From Bacteroidales bacterium (GTDB lineage Bacteria; Bacteroidota; Bacteroidia; Bacteroidales; WCHB1-69): 59,776 nucleotides of DNA. Below are positions 17,599 through 25,505 of this stretch, piece after piece; position 1 is the stretch's first letter; the number at the start of each line of letters is the position of its first letter. Location: positions 1-59,776 of the forward strand of contig JAFPVR010000050.1 in NCBI GenBank assembly GCA_017395245.1. Reading direction: 5' to 3'. The position numbers and the translations under genes were made by a program. The notes beneath the pieces were generated by a model, which did not search any database, was not told where the DNA came from, and saw only the letters and a list, made by a program, of their open reading frames with translations.

Positions 17599-17652
17599 CG
17601 TTCATTTATCGTTCATTTGTTCCCAGGTCTCACTCCGTTCACCCTGGGCTAA

Positions 17653-17690
17653 CATACGACGCCCCTACAGGGCTTTCAAGGAAGACGTTT
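17653..17690. repeat. GCCCCTACAGGGC palindromic repeat, partial copy of family C
   Basis: GCCCCTACAGGGC followed by TTTCAAGGAAGA resembles GCCCCTGCGGGGC-TGCTCAAGGAA at 51574 and the longer family C elements. It lies in the gap between the LolA-like gene and the inserted secreted-protein gene, next to a CCCAGG...CCTGGG pair (17623-17646). Confidence 0.5.
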
Positions 17691-17728
17691 TAATATATAT
17701 TGGGTTGTTACAACCATAATTCATAATT

Positions 17729-19279
17729 CTATTGCGGGAGCGGGTATTTGGCGAAACTGATTCCTTTCTTTTGAGTGAGCGAAACGTAAAAATCGGAATC
17801 GTCGGCGAAGAGGAAATCGCGGAACATCTGTTTGGAATCTTGGAATTGGACAAGGGTCTGCTGGCTCACTTCGTCATTGTCGGCGATTTTGGTACAGACG
17901 CTGACACACTTGTTGTTAGCACCCCACGGGGAGATGGCGAGACCTTCACCTTTACCAGGGAAAGGAACGTTTGCGGCAACGTCATTGTACACGAGATAGA
18001 GGTCATTTTGGCGCACAAAGGCAGAATAGGAGACGAAAGACTGCCGCCAATCCTTGGGTCTGACAATGGAGACTCCCGTCTGATTTTTGGGGACAATTTG
18101 TGCGGTGAAAGAGTGGTCCGGATGGAATTTGGCCACCAAAATGTCTCCCGTCTGGTAAGAATCGTAACCATAATCCATCGAATGAACTATTGTTCGGGAC
18201 ACATGTTCGCCACACAACACCACATCACCGTTCGGGAGCTCAAAAAGGTTGTTGCACCGAATATGGTACCAAGGACGCTTCGGATGAGACGCATTCAAAT
18301 CGGTTTTGGGGTATTTAGTGAAATATTCCGCATCAAAAGTCTGATGGTCAACGGACGTAAATTCCTGATAAACAGGATCAAAAGAGATGAGAAAAGCCCC
18401 TGTTTCAGTAGAAAGCTCGTTCAAATCCTCTTGAAAGAAACCGAAGAGCCAAACCTTCCCGTTCTTGGACGGCTGGGCCATCACATGGGTTGTCACGCCG
18501 AAAGCCTCATCCACAGGATTCACTTGCAGATCATCCTCTCCAATTTGCAACAAATAGAGGTGTTGCCCTGTGATTGTCTTACCTTCTTTATCCTTTTCAA
18601 TGCCAAGGATGGGCATGTAAAGCGACCCTTTGTTATCCAAACAAAAATTCGAGGCGCGAATAAACGGTTCCTCCAACTCGGGCAAAACGTCCTTTTCCCA
18701 CTGCATATTGCCATTCTGATCAAAAACAGCCGCATGAATCTTCGAAACGTTGTCAGCAAAATCTTTGTGATAGACGACCAAGGCAAAACTCTCCTTGTTG
18801 GGTGACATAACCATTTCAAAATCGTATGTAATCTCATACTCAAACGACAGAATAGAGGCATCAGCCATCAGGATGTTCTTCTCAACATCAGGGTCTATCA
18901 CGTCCAAATGCACATAGCATGTTTTCGGGGCGGTCACCTCATGGAAGTATAACAGACGTTGACGGCCGTCGTCGCCCACAAAAGCGGCGGATGAAACGTA
19001 ATTCTTATCGGGAAGCCGCAGATTCGAAGTGGTGAAGGAGAAGTCCTCGTTGTCTATCGTCACAAGCATATTACTCTGCGATTTGGAAAAAGGTTGATAC
19101 ACAACCACAGACGATTGGCGGTCGGTATGCGTCACCGGCCAAACCCAAAATGCACCGGACTGGTACCACACATTGGTCACCGGCTTGCAGACCACACTGC
19201 TTTGCTGCTGCGCAAAACAGACAAAACAACTGCAAAAAACAGTCAACAAAATCCCCAACAAAAAACAATATCGTCTCAT
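17729..19279 (-). CDS. Secreted protein of unknown function, paralogue of the 32562 gene
   Basis: The 516-residue protein starts MRRYCFLLGILLTVFCSCFVCFAQQ, a Sec signal. The body looks like a beta-propeller-type secreted protein, but I recognise no family. It is clearly related to the 512-residue product at 32562-34100 along its length: both have (D/E)LxNGxxVLCGEH near two thirds, SVSYSAF/FVSYSAF, and NVPFPGKG/NIPYPGKG near residue 440, and end in (M/F)xKYxx. It stands inside the lipid operon between the transporter and LolA genes, flanked by gaps of 130 and 75 bp, unlike the overlapping genes around it. It therefore looks like a later insertion, or a moron-type accessory gene. Confidence 0.85.
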   Translation of the reverse strand: MRRYCFLLGILLTVFCSCFVCFAQQQSSVVCKPVTNVWYQSGAFWVWPVTHTDRQSSVVVYQPFSKSQSNMLVTIDNEDFSFTTSNLRLPDKNYVSSAAFVGDDGRQRLLYFHEVTAPKTCYVHLDVIDPDVEKNILMADASILSFEYEITYDFEMVMSPNKESFALVVYHKDFADNVSKIHAAVFDQNGNMQWEKDVLPELEEPFIRASNFCLDNKGSLYMPILGIEKDKEGKTITGQHLYLLQIGEDDLQVNPVDEAFGVTTHVMAQPSKNGKVWLFGFFQEDLNELSTETGAFLISFDPVYQEFTSVDHQTFDAEYFTKYPKTDLNASHPKRPWYHIRCNNLFELPNGDVVLCGEHVSRTIVHSMDYGYDSYQTGDILVAKFHPDHSFTAQIVPKNQTGVSIVRPKDWRQSFVSYSAFVRQNDLYLVYNDVAANVPFPGKGEGLAISPWGANNKCVSVCTKIADNDEVSQQTLVQFQDSKQMFRDFLFADDSDFYVSLTQKKGISFAKYPLPQ

Positions 19280-19282
19280 AAT

Positions 19283-19357
19283 CCTATTCTACATTCTACA
19301 TTCTTCATTCTACATTCTTCATTCAGCATTCAGCATTCAGCATTCAACATTCCTCAT
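19283..19357. repeat. Tandem word repeat (ATTCTACATTC / ATTCAGC units)
   Basis: About 75 bp made of 7- to 11-bp units (ATTCTAC, ATTCTTC, ATTCAGC repeated). It fills the junction between the inserted secreted-protein gene and the small transporter. Confidence 0.75.
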
Positions 19358-19704
19358 TGCGCGACAAAAAAGCATCCCGCCATAATCAGCAGCACCCCGA
19401 TCCAGCAGGTGGCGGGCACCGTCTCGTGGAAGACCAGCACGGCGGCGATCATGCCGAAGACGTAGCTCAGCGAGATGAGCGGATAGGCACGGGAGAATGG
19501 GTAGTTTTTCAGAATGTGCATCCAGAGGACGGCACCGGCGCCGTAAGCCGCACCGCAAGCCAGCCACCACCAGTTGGTGAGTTGGGCGAGGAAGAAGGAA
19601 CCTTTCCACGCGAATGTGCCCATCTTCTGGAGCGCGAATTTCAGAAACACCTGTCCGGAACATAACAAGACAGACTGTATGACGGCCAAAACGATTAGTC
19701 TCAT
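19354..19704 (-). CDS. EamA/SMR-type small membrane transporter (ArnE-like)
   Basis: A 116-residue protein with four predicted membrane helices (about 2-20, 40-60, 70-88 and 95-115), the size of an SMR or ArnE/ArnF-type half-transporter. LKNYPFSRAYPLISLSYVFGMIAAVLVFHE is typical of the EamA/DMT superfamily. In this operon it may flip a lipid-linked intermediate across the inner membrane, which would partly substitute for the missing RND/MMPL exporter; this is inference. It overlaps the upstream KS-like gene by 4 bp. Confidence 0.88.
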   Translation of the reverse strand: MRLIVLAVIQSVLLCSGQVFLKFALQKMGTFAWKGSFFLAQLTNWWWLACGAAYGAGAVLWMHILKNYPFSRAYPLISLSYVFGMIAAVLVFHETVPATCWIGVLLIMAGCFFVAQ

Positions 19705-20321
19705 AGCGGTATTTTTTGGACAATGGCACGATCTTCCGCACCTTTGTTGTGTATAATCTTCACATTTTCAAGCTCATAGAGCGGAGGTTCGCCCGGCTCA
19801 ACCGAAAGCATCCACGCTTCGGAACGGTCCAAAACCTCTAACTGCCCGAAGAAACGGGGCTGCTGCTGTTGCAACTCCGTGAGCTCGTCGTTCGCGCAGA
19901 CGAGTGCGGTGCGCGCAAGACCCGCCCGCAGCCGCAGGAGGGCGTCTTGCAAGGCTAACTCGAAAGAGACGGTGCGGTGGGCGTAAGTCGTGTTATAGCC
20001 GTGGTTGCCCGTGAAAATGGCTATCTGCGAGGCCACCGTGTTGTGCGTGGACTGCATGAACGCCGTGGGCATGCTCACAACTTCGCCTTCCGCCGACAAC
20101 CCGTTGAGTAACTGTAAGGTATGCTCCATACAGCCCATCGCCGTGCCGTTGAGGATGGCATCCGGTTTCGCTATACCGCCGACCTCCATCGCCTTCAGTG
20201 CGGTCACGAGCGCCCTTTTCAGAAGACGGCCCATACGCCGCGCCTTCATCGGGGAAATGTAGCGACTGTATTCCTCCGGCGGCACGCCTTTCACGATGGC
20301 GGTCACGTAAACTCTATTCAT
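19701..20321 (-). CDS. Ketosynthase-like protein (chain-length-factor type), 206 aa
   Basis: It matches the N-terminal part of beta-ketoacyl synthases only (beta-ketoacyl synthase-like N-terminal domain), half the usual 400 residues. MPTAFMQSTHNTVASQIAI and NTTYAHRTVSFELALQDALL align with the KS region around the active site, but the nucleophilic cysteine is absent (GYNTTYAH). A non-catalytic partner that shapes or limits chain length is the likely role, as in aryl-polyene systems. It overlaps the transporter by 4 bp and the ketosynthase upstream by 8 bp. Confidence 0.8.
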   Translation of the reverse strand: MNRVYVTAIVKGVPPEEYSRYISPMKARRMGRLLKRALVTALKAMEVGGIAKPDAILNGTAMGCMEHTLQLLNGLSAEGEVVSMPTAFMQSTHNTVASQIAIFTGNHGYNTTYAHRTVSFELALQDALLRLRAGLARTALVCANDELTELQQQQPRFFGQLEVLDRSEAWMLSVEPGEPPLYELENVKIIHNKGAEDRAIVQKIPL

Positions 20322-21495
20322 AGCGCGAGAGGATTATGGACGAATCGTTGCCGCCGAACCCGAACGCATTGCACATCACGTGACGCAAGTCAGCACTGAC
20401 AGCATTACTTCCAGAAACGGGCGTAACACACTGTTCGTCAGGATTTTCAAATTCGGGTTGAACGGGGATAAAACCGTTCTGCAAGGCCATCAAACAGAAC
20501 ACGGCTTCGATGGAGCCGGACGCGCTGGTGGTGTGTCCCGTGTAGGATTTGGTCGAGGAGACCGGCGGCAGATGCTCGCCAAACACACGTCTCAACGCAG
20601 CACTCTCCGAGGCATCGTTATTGGGCGTGCCCGTTCCGTGCGCGTTGACGTAGTCGATGTCCGAAGAGGACAATCCCGCATCCAAAAGTGCCTGCGACAT
20701 AGCCAGATACGCGCCTTCACCATTTTCCGACGAGGCCGTCTGGTGGTGGGCATCACAAGCATTGCCGACACCGCTCACCACCCCGATAATCCCCGCCCCA
20801 CGCGCTTTCGCCGATGCCTCGCTCTCCAACACAAGATAGGCCGCGCCCTCACCGAGGTTCAGTCCCGCGCGCATCTTGTCGAACGGACGGCAACATTGCG
20901 TGTCGAGAATCATCAGCGACTTGAAGCCGTTGAGATGGAATAGCGACAGCGCTTCCGCACCGCCTGCCACCACAATGTCGCGCTCGCCGTTCTCTATCAA
21001 CAACTTACCCATTATCAGCGCGTTCATCGCCGACGAGCAAGCCGTGGAAACGGTGGACACGTGGTCAAAATCACCACAATTATCAGCTATGTCGTTGGTG
21101 GAGGCACCGCAGTCGTGAATGTCGCGGTCGAGATCGGGAACGGGTTTCGGAAAGAACTGTTCCGTCACATCCATACCGCCGACCGTGGTGCCGGAAATCA
21201 GCGCAAGCACTTGCCTGTCAAGCAAGCGCCCTTGCGCGAGTGCCTCCCGCAAGGCGGCAATACCCAACAAGCTCGTGCGCGAGTAGCGACGACCTTCGGG
21301 CAGATTCAACTTCCGACGGAACTCCTCATTGTGGAAGGGAGCCTCCCCAACGGGAAACTCATGGTGCTTGGTCGGCAGAAATCGTACCTCCGCAATGCCG
21401 GATTTACCGGAACGCAAAGCCAAAACATGCCGCTCCGCACCCACTCCGAGCGCGGAAACGACTCCCATTCCGGTTATGACGACCTTCGGGCGCAT
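20314..21495 (-). CDS. Beta-ketoacyl-ACP synthase (FabF-like)
   Basis: A complete 393-residue type II condensing enzyme with the Cys-His-His triad: Cys153 in VSTACSSAMNALIMG, His286 in YVNAHGTGTPNND and His321 in KSYTGHTTSASG. GLNLGEGAAYLVLE is the usual KS signature. It would elongate the polyene chain on the operon's own carrier protein. It overlaps the carrier protein gene upstream by 1 bp (TAATG) and the KS-like gene downstream by 8 bp. Confidence 0.95.
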   Translation of the reverse strand: MRPKVVITGMGVVSALGVGAERHVLALRSGKSGIAEVRFLPTKHHEFPVGEAPFHNEEFRRKLNLPEGRRYSRTSLLGIAALREALAQGRLLDRQVLALISGTTVGGMDVTEQFFPKPVPDLDRDIHDCGASTNDIADNCGDFDHVSTVSTACSSAMNALIMGKLLIENGERDIVVAGGAEALSLFHLNGFKSLMILDTQCCRPFDKMRAGLNLGEGAAYLVLESEASAKARGAGIIGVVSGVGNACDAHHQTASSENGEGAYLAMSQALLDAGLSSSDIDYVNAHGTGTPNNDASESAALRRVFGEHLPPVSSTKSYTGHTTSASGSIEAVFCLMALQNGFIPVQPEFENPDEQCVTPVSGSNAVSADLRHVMCNAFGFGGNDSSIILSRYE

Positions 21496-21752
21496 TATTT
21501 CGTGCGGTTCGCGGCTACATAGTCGGCCATGGTGCGCACCGACGCGAAAATCTCCTTGCCCTGCTTCGGGTCGGCGATCTTGATGCCGTAGTTGCGCTCC
21601 AACAGCACAATCAGCTCCAGCACGTCGATGGAGTCCAGCCCAAGGCCTTCGTCACCGAACAGCGGCGCGTTGTCGTCAATGTCCGCGGGGGTCATCTCTT
21701 CGAGGTTCAGCGCCTCGATCATCTTGGTTTTCAGTTCTTCTGTTAATTCCAT
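21495..21752 (-). CDS. Acyl carrier protein
   Basis: An 85-residue carrier starting MELTEELKTKMIEALNLEEM at 21752. Ser41 in GLGLDSIDVLELIVLLE is the phosphopantetheine site. The FGDEGLGLDSID form is typical of carriers in aryl-polyene and flexirubin clusters rather than housekeeping AcpP. It is coupled to the ketosynthase by a 1-bp overlap. A family C palindromic element fills the gap upstream. Confidence 0.93.
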   Translation of the reverse strand: MELTEELKTKMIEALNLEEMTPADIDDNAPLFGDEGLGLDSIDVLELIVLLERNYGIKIADPKQGKEIFASVRTMADYVAANRTK

Positions 21753-21773
21753 AATATCTGGGTTTTTGTTCTG

Positions 21774-21846
21774 CCCCACATTGCGTTCCTTCGTCGCTTG
21801 TGTGGGGTTAATTGCGCTTCGCGCGTTTTGCCTCTTCGAGGCTGCT
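21774..21846. repeat. Palindromic element C, copy 1
   Basis: CCCCACA...TGTGGGG (21774-21780 pairing with about 21801-21807), then GCGCTTCGCGC, then GCC-TCTTCGAGG-CTGC. The same order is found inverted at 27865-27932 and, in modified form, at 53717-53814. It lies inside the lipid operon. Confidence 0.8.
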
Positions 21847-21862
21847 TAAAGAAAAATATTCT

Positions 21863-22432
21863 TCATTCATCATTCTTCATTCTTAATTCCATCTCCACCT
21901 CGTACTCCGTTTCCGACACCGCCTCCACCCAGCCGGTGAGCACGCTGGTGGTCTCGCGGTCCATGAAGGCGCGAGCAACGGCCTGGTCCATAGCCTCTTC
22001 CGACTTCTCTGGAAGGAGGATGAAACTGCTCTCGCCCTGGTATTTGTTGCGGATGGCAATCTCGCCGGTGACGATGTTGGGCAACGTGTAGACGAACACG
22101 GAGGGCGACGGGTAGAACTCGTCCGGGTTGGCGATGGTGTGCTGGAACGTGCTATCGGCATGCAGCGAGGAATGGCGGTTGAAAAGCAGCACGGCACGGT
22201 CGCTGCGGGGCACGAAACGCTCGCCGCCCTCAGTTCCTAACAGTACCTCCGACGCGACAAAGCCCACCTTGCACAGCACGTCCATCTTAAAAAACTTGGG
22301 GTATTCCATATTATATAAACGGTACAACTTCGTCAAAAACGACTCGCCAGCGACCGTTTCCGCAACGCGTTTCCCGTTCACCTCCAAGTAGTTCGGAGTC
22401 AGTTTGACTGTATGTTTTACCATCGTGTTCAT
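21863..22432 (-). CDS. Ketosynthase-like / 3-oxoacyl-ACP synthase-like protein, 189 aa
   Basis: A short protein that looks like a fragment of the thiolase fold. RSDRAVLLFNRHSSLHADST and PSPSVFVYTLPNIVTGEIAI correspond to the region around and after the KS active site, but no Cys-His-His triad is present. Similar short proteins accompany full ketosynthases in Bacteroidota flexirubin-type operons. A scaffold or chain-length role is inferred. The start may be either of the two Met codons at the N-terminus (MNTMVKHTV). It is separated from both neighbours by about 105 bp of repeats. Confidence 0.75.
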   Translation of the reverse strand: MNTMVKHTVKLTPNYLEVNGKRVAETVAGESFLTKLYRLYNMEYPKFFKMDVLCKVGFVASEVLLGTEGGERFVPRSDRAVLLFNRHSSLHADSTFQHTIANPDEFYPSPSVFVYTLPNIVTGEIAIRNKYQGESSFILLPEKSEEAMDQAVARAFMDRETTSVLTGWVEAVSETEYEVEMELRMKNDE

Positions 22433-22436
22433 TTCT

Positions 22437-22556
22437 TTATTGACCTTTGACTTTGACTGTTGACCATTGACCTTTGTACTCGCTTAACTGCTAACTACTA
22501 ACTGCTAACTACTAACTGCTTCAATAACCAATAACCTATAACCCATAACCTTTAAA
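22437..22556. repeat. Three tandem word repeats (TTTGACY, CTAACTA/G, AATAACC)
   Basis: The junction between two lipid-operon genes is built from short units: TTGACCTTTGACTTTGAC at 22441-22475, CTAACTGCTAACTACTAAC at 22486-22520 and AATAACCAATAACC with variants at 22522-22552. Confidence 0.75.
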
Positions 22557-23684
22557 AACAGCAGCGGCGTTGCAGCCTCCAAAGCCTGACAATAGTTTCA
22601 CAAACGCACGTTTCTGCGTGTCAAGGGATTCGGAAGATACCAACACGGGATTGGAAACGCCCAACTCGTCGAAACCGCGGGTGGCGGGAACTATTCCGTC
22701 CTCCAACGCACGCATGGTGAGCAACGTTTCGAGAATGCCGGCGGCACCGAGCGTGTGCCCGTAATAGCCCTTCATGGCGTTCACGGGAACAGGATTCAGA
22801 CCCGCGCGGTTAATGGCGATGGACTCCATCTCGTCGTTGTAGAGCGTGGAGGTTCCATGCACGTTCAAACAGGCCAAATCGTTAGTAGACAGACCGCTGT
22901 CTCGGATCACGGCGGTAAGTGTCTGGTAACTGCCCTCGCCCGTGCGCGACGGTCCGGAAATGTGGTTGGCATCGTTGCGCACGGCCCCGGCCAACATCCG
23001 CCAACCGTCAGCGGCATCGTCATCGACCGAATAAACTACCGTAGCGGCGGCCTCCCCAAGGTTCAAGCCCTTGCGGTTCGCGCTGAACGGCCGGCACTGC
23101 TCGTCCGACAACGCCTTCAGCGACTGGAAACCCGCCACGATGAACGGCGAAAGCACATCCGCACCAATGACCACGGCAGCATTATACTGTCCCGACATCA
23201 GGCAACGGTATGCCTCTATCTGCGCACAAAGCCCTGATATGCAAGCGTTTGAGACAGTAATAGGTATATTCGGGTTATGGAAGTGACGGGCTACAAGCTG
23301 CGCGGTGTGCGCGGGCGTAACCCGCTCAATGTCAGGATTTTCATCCGAAAGCAACGAAACATTTCCCTTCGTGGAGGATAGGATAAACACGACACGGTCG
23401 GATGCAGCATCTAACTCACACTGTTTCAACGCTTTTGTAGCGGAAAGCAGCACACATTTCTCAAATTTTGTATAAACAGCCGTAGTAAAACAGGGCACTT
23501 GCGCCTCGAACTCTGCGTCCAACCGTTCGTCAGGAATCAGCGAAACGAAGCAGGAAAAAGGAAGGTCCCATAGCGAATAATAGCGGCGCAGCGCGGTGCG
23601 ACCGGCCATCACCGAGGCGAAATTCTCCTCCGTGGTGAAGCCTAACGGCGACACAATATTTTCCGCTATTTTCCTGATTATCAT
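22536..23684 (-). CDS. Beta-ketoacyl-ACP synthase (second, divergent)
   Basis: A 382-residue condensing enzyme with all three catalytic residues: Cys148 in VSNACISGLCAQIEAY, His276 in LNVHGTSTLYND and His310 in KGYYGHTLGAAGI. It differs from the FabF-like enzyme at 20314 (shorter, S-N-A-C-I around the nucleophile), so it may handle a different step such as priming or early condensation. It lies 11 bp downstream of the dehydratase gene at 23696. Confidence 0.93.
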   Translation of the reverse strand: MIIRKIAENIVSPLGFTTEENFASVMAGRTALRRYYSLWDLPFSCFVSLIPDERLDAEFEAQVPCFTTAVYTKFEKCVLLSATKALKQCELDAASDRVVFILSSTKGNVSLLSDENPDIERVTPAHTAQLVARHFHNPNIPITVSNACISGLCAQIEAYRCLMSGQYNAAVVIGADVLSPFIVAGFQSLKALSDEQCRPFSANRKGLNLGEAAATVVYSVDDDAADGWRMLAGAVRNDANHISGPSRTGEGSYQTLTAVIRDSGLSTNDLACLNVHGTSTLYNDEMESIAINRAGLNPVPVNAMKGYYGHTLGAAGILETLLTMRALEDGIVPATRGFDELGVSNPVLVSSESLDTQKRAFVKLLSGFGGCNAAAVFKGYGL

Positions 23685-23695
23685 TATTCTATCGT

Positions 23696-24121
23696 TTAGT
23701 CAGCAAGTGTTATCACCAATTCGGCGGTGGCAATCGGCCGATCTTCCATATAACATTCGGCAGCGACCATCCGCATATCCCCAAAATCTTCTGTTATCCG
23801 CACACGGGTAGTCAGCGTCTCGCCCACCCTCGGCGCGGTCTCGATTTGCATCTTTTTCACCGAGCCGATATAACCGATTTTCACACCGTCATGACCCAAA
23901 ATGTACTTGTCGGTGTATCCTAATTGTGCAGCGCAGGTCTGGGCCATCACCTCCATCAGCGCATAGGGCTGCAACGCCCCGTTTTCCACAAAAATATTGT
24001 CCTGACGAATATCCAGCACCGTCTCCGCCGACTTCTCATCCGCGCAAACCAGCCGGTCCACCATCACCATCGGTGGCCGGTGCGGCAAAAGCGTCTGTAT
24101 GTCAATGCACTGTATACTCAT
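23696..24121 (-). CDS. Hotdog-fold 3-hydroxyacyl-ACP dehydratase (ApeP/FabA-like)
   Basis: A 141-residue hotdog protein of the ApeP-like group. LPHRPPMVMVDRLVCAD (12-28) carries the active-site histidine, and ALMEVMAQTCAAQLGY (54-69) carries the glutamate on the central helix. It would dehydrate hydroxyacyl-ACP intermediates to give the conjugated double bonds. It lies 11 bp upstream of the ketosynthase at 23684 in the direction of transcription. Confidence 0.9.
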   Translation of the reverse strand: MSIQCIDIQTLLPHRPPMVMVDRLVCADEKSAETVLDIRQDNIFVENGALQPYALMEVMAQTCAAQLGYTDKYILGHDGVKIGYIGSVKKMQIETAPRVGETLTTRVRITEDFGDMRMVAAECYMEDRPIATAELVITLAD

Positions 24122-24138
24122 CGTTTCGTTAATTTCCG

Positions 24139-24164
24139 GTAGAGACGCACGTCCGTGCTTCTAT
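24139..24164. repeat. Palindromic element A, degenerate copy 2
   Basis: GGTAGAGACGCAC is followed by GTCC and then a decayed right arm GTGCTTCTAT. The element overlaps the stop codon of the acyltransferase gene (24161-24163). Confidence 0.6.
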
Positions 24165-25042
24165 TCGTTCCAAAAATCGTAATAATTAAACCATTGCTCC
24201 GGGTGTTTCCGCAGCACCGCCTCAATCGTTCCAGCGTATTTCTGCGCAATGTCGGCCGACTTTGCCCGAATCGTATCTCCTTGTCCCTGAATTTGTTCGA
24301 TGTAGATATGGTACTTTTTAGCCGTCTCCTTCATCACATGGATGGCGAGGACATTGATGTCACGCTGCGCCGCGAGAACGAACGGACCGAGCGGGAAATT
24401 GGCCGGGCTGCCAAAGAAGTTGCAGGCAATGGTGCGCTGTCCCTTCACCACCCTGTCGGCGGGAATGCTTACGCTTTCACCGTTATCCAACGCACTGTTC
24501 ATCAAGAAGATGTGAGACATATCCTCCTTCACGGGAATCATGCGGATGTTGGTCTCCTTGAACATTTTCTGTCGGTTACGCATCACCGTTTCGGCCTCGC
24601 CGGAAAAGACGATGGCGTTGTAGCGTTTCTTCGTGGCCACCAGCGTGTATCCTGCTGTTTCGTAGCTGCCGACATGTGCGCTGAAAATCAGAAATCCGGG
24701 CTCCGCAGCGGCAAAATCTTGATACAGATGGTAGTTGTCGATCTCAAACTCGAACTTCCCGCCCGCATACATGTAGAAACGGTCGAGGATGACCTGCGAG
24801 AAGCGGCGGAAATTGCGGCAAGACCAGACAAAAGACTTCAGTGGAGAATATCCAAGCCGTTGATTAAAAAAGCGATAGGAATGACGACGGCCTGGAGAGA
24901 AAAGATAATAGAACGGTACCACGAAAATGGCGCTGAACGCATACATCACGCGCAAAGGCACGACCCGCATAACGCGAATGAGGCCACGGTGCATCCAAGA
25001 GGAGCCGTCGGTTCTGCCTTGCCAAGCCCGTTCTTGCGCCAT
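24161..25042 (-). CDS. LpxL/HtrB-like lysophospholipid acyltransferase
   Basis: Membrane-associated acyltransferase of the lipid A late-acyltransferase family. I start at 25042 (MAQERAWQGRTDGSSW) because the longer frame overlaps the carrier protein gene. The catalytic HX4E pair is His123/Glu128 in SAHVGSYETAG. An N-terminal hydrophobic segment (about 24-48) matches the membrane anchor. In the operon it probably moves the finished polyene acyl chain from carrier protein to a lipid head group, which is the accepted inference for the homologues in aryl-polyene clusters. It starts 10 bp after the first carrier protein gene. Confidence 0.9.
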   Translation of the reverse strand: MAQERAWQGRTDGSSWMHRGLIRVMRVVPLRVMYAFSAIFVVPFYYLFSPGRRHSYRFFNQRLGYSPLKSFVWSCRNFRRFSQVILDRFYMYAGGKFEFEIDNYHLYQDFAAAEPGFLIFSAHVGSYETAGYTLVATKKRYNAIVFSGEAETVMRNRQKMFKETNIRMIPVKEDMSHIFLMNSALDNGESVSIPADRVVKGQRTIACNFFGSPANFPLGPFVLAAQRDINVLAIHVMKETAKKYHIYIEQIQGQGDTIRAKSADIAQKYAGTIEAVLRKHPEQWFNYYDFWNE

Positions 25043-25052
25043 TATGAGAGGT

Positions 25053-25295
25053 TTAGGCCATTTTGGAGGCGATGTGGTCGTAGAACTGCCCAAGCGTCGC
25101 CACACCCTTCATCTCGTCAGGCCGGAGCTTGAACCCAAAGGTCTTGTCGACAATGACCACGATGTCAACCAGATCGAGGCTGTCAACGCCCAGATCCTCC
25201 TTGAGGCGGGCCTCGGGTTTGAGCTTCTCCGCATCAATCTCAAGCTCGTCGACCAGAAAAGCGTTCACTTTTTCTTCAATTTCAACTCTATTCAT
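25053..25295 (-). CDS. Acyl carrier protein, first gene of the lipid operon
   Basis: An 80-residue carrier protein with phosphopantetheine site Ser39 in KEDLGVDSLDLVDIVVIVD. It differs from the second carrier at 21495 and is closer to ordinary AcpP, but its place at the head of the operon argues for a dedicated role. It is the first gene after the promoter at 25346. Confidence 0.94.
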   Translation of the reverse strand: MNRVEIEEKVNAFLVDELEIDAEKLKPEARLKEDLGVDSLDLVDIVVIVDKTFGFKLRPDEMKGVATLGQFYDHIASKMA

Positions 25296-25345
25296 TTCAG
25301 TAACAATCGATTACATTTGACTATGTGCTAATCCAAAACCGGCGG

Positions 25346-25353
25346 CAAAGATA
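25346..25353 (-). promoter_or_regulatory. -7 box TATCTTTG for the lipid operon
   Basis: The leftward TAnnTTTG box lies about 50 bp before the first carrier protein gene. It is the only clear promoter for the leftward run down to 15828. Confidence 0.65.
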
Positions 25354-25387
25354 CGTAAAATTACCGAAATATCCGCTCTTTTTTTTG

Positions 25388-25438
25388 AGACCTAAGACTT
25401 GAGACTTAAGACTTTTGCCTACTGCCTATTGCCTATTG
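25388..25438. repeat. Tandem word repeat (GACTTRA, TGCCTAY)
   Basis: GAGACCTAAGACTTGAGACTTAAGACTT is followed by GCCTACTGCCTATTGCCTATTGC. It separates the lipid operon from the terminator of the next gene. Confidence 0.75.
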
Positions 25439-25448
25439 CGTTAAGAAA

Positions 25449-25477
25449 AAGCCCTTCACCATACTGGCAAAGGGCTT
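25449..25477 (-). terminator. Intrinsic terminator of the beta-helix lipoprotein gene
   Basis: On the minus strand AAGCCCTT and AAGGGCTT pair around a 13-base loop and are followed by TTTTC. It lies about 30 bp after the stop codon at 25506. Confidence 0.75.
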
Positions 25478-25505
25478 CGATTTCTAAATAAAGCAGACTC
25501 ACAGA

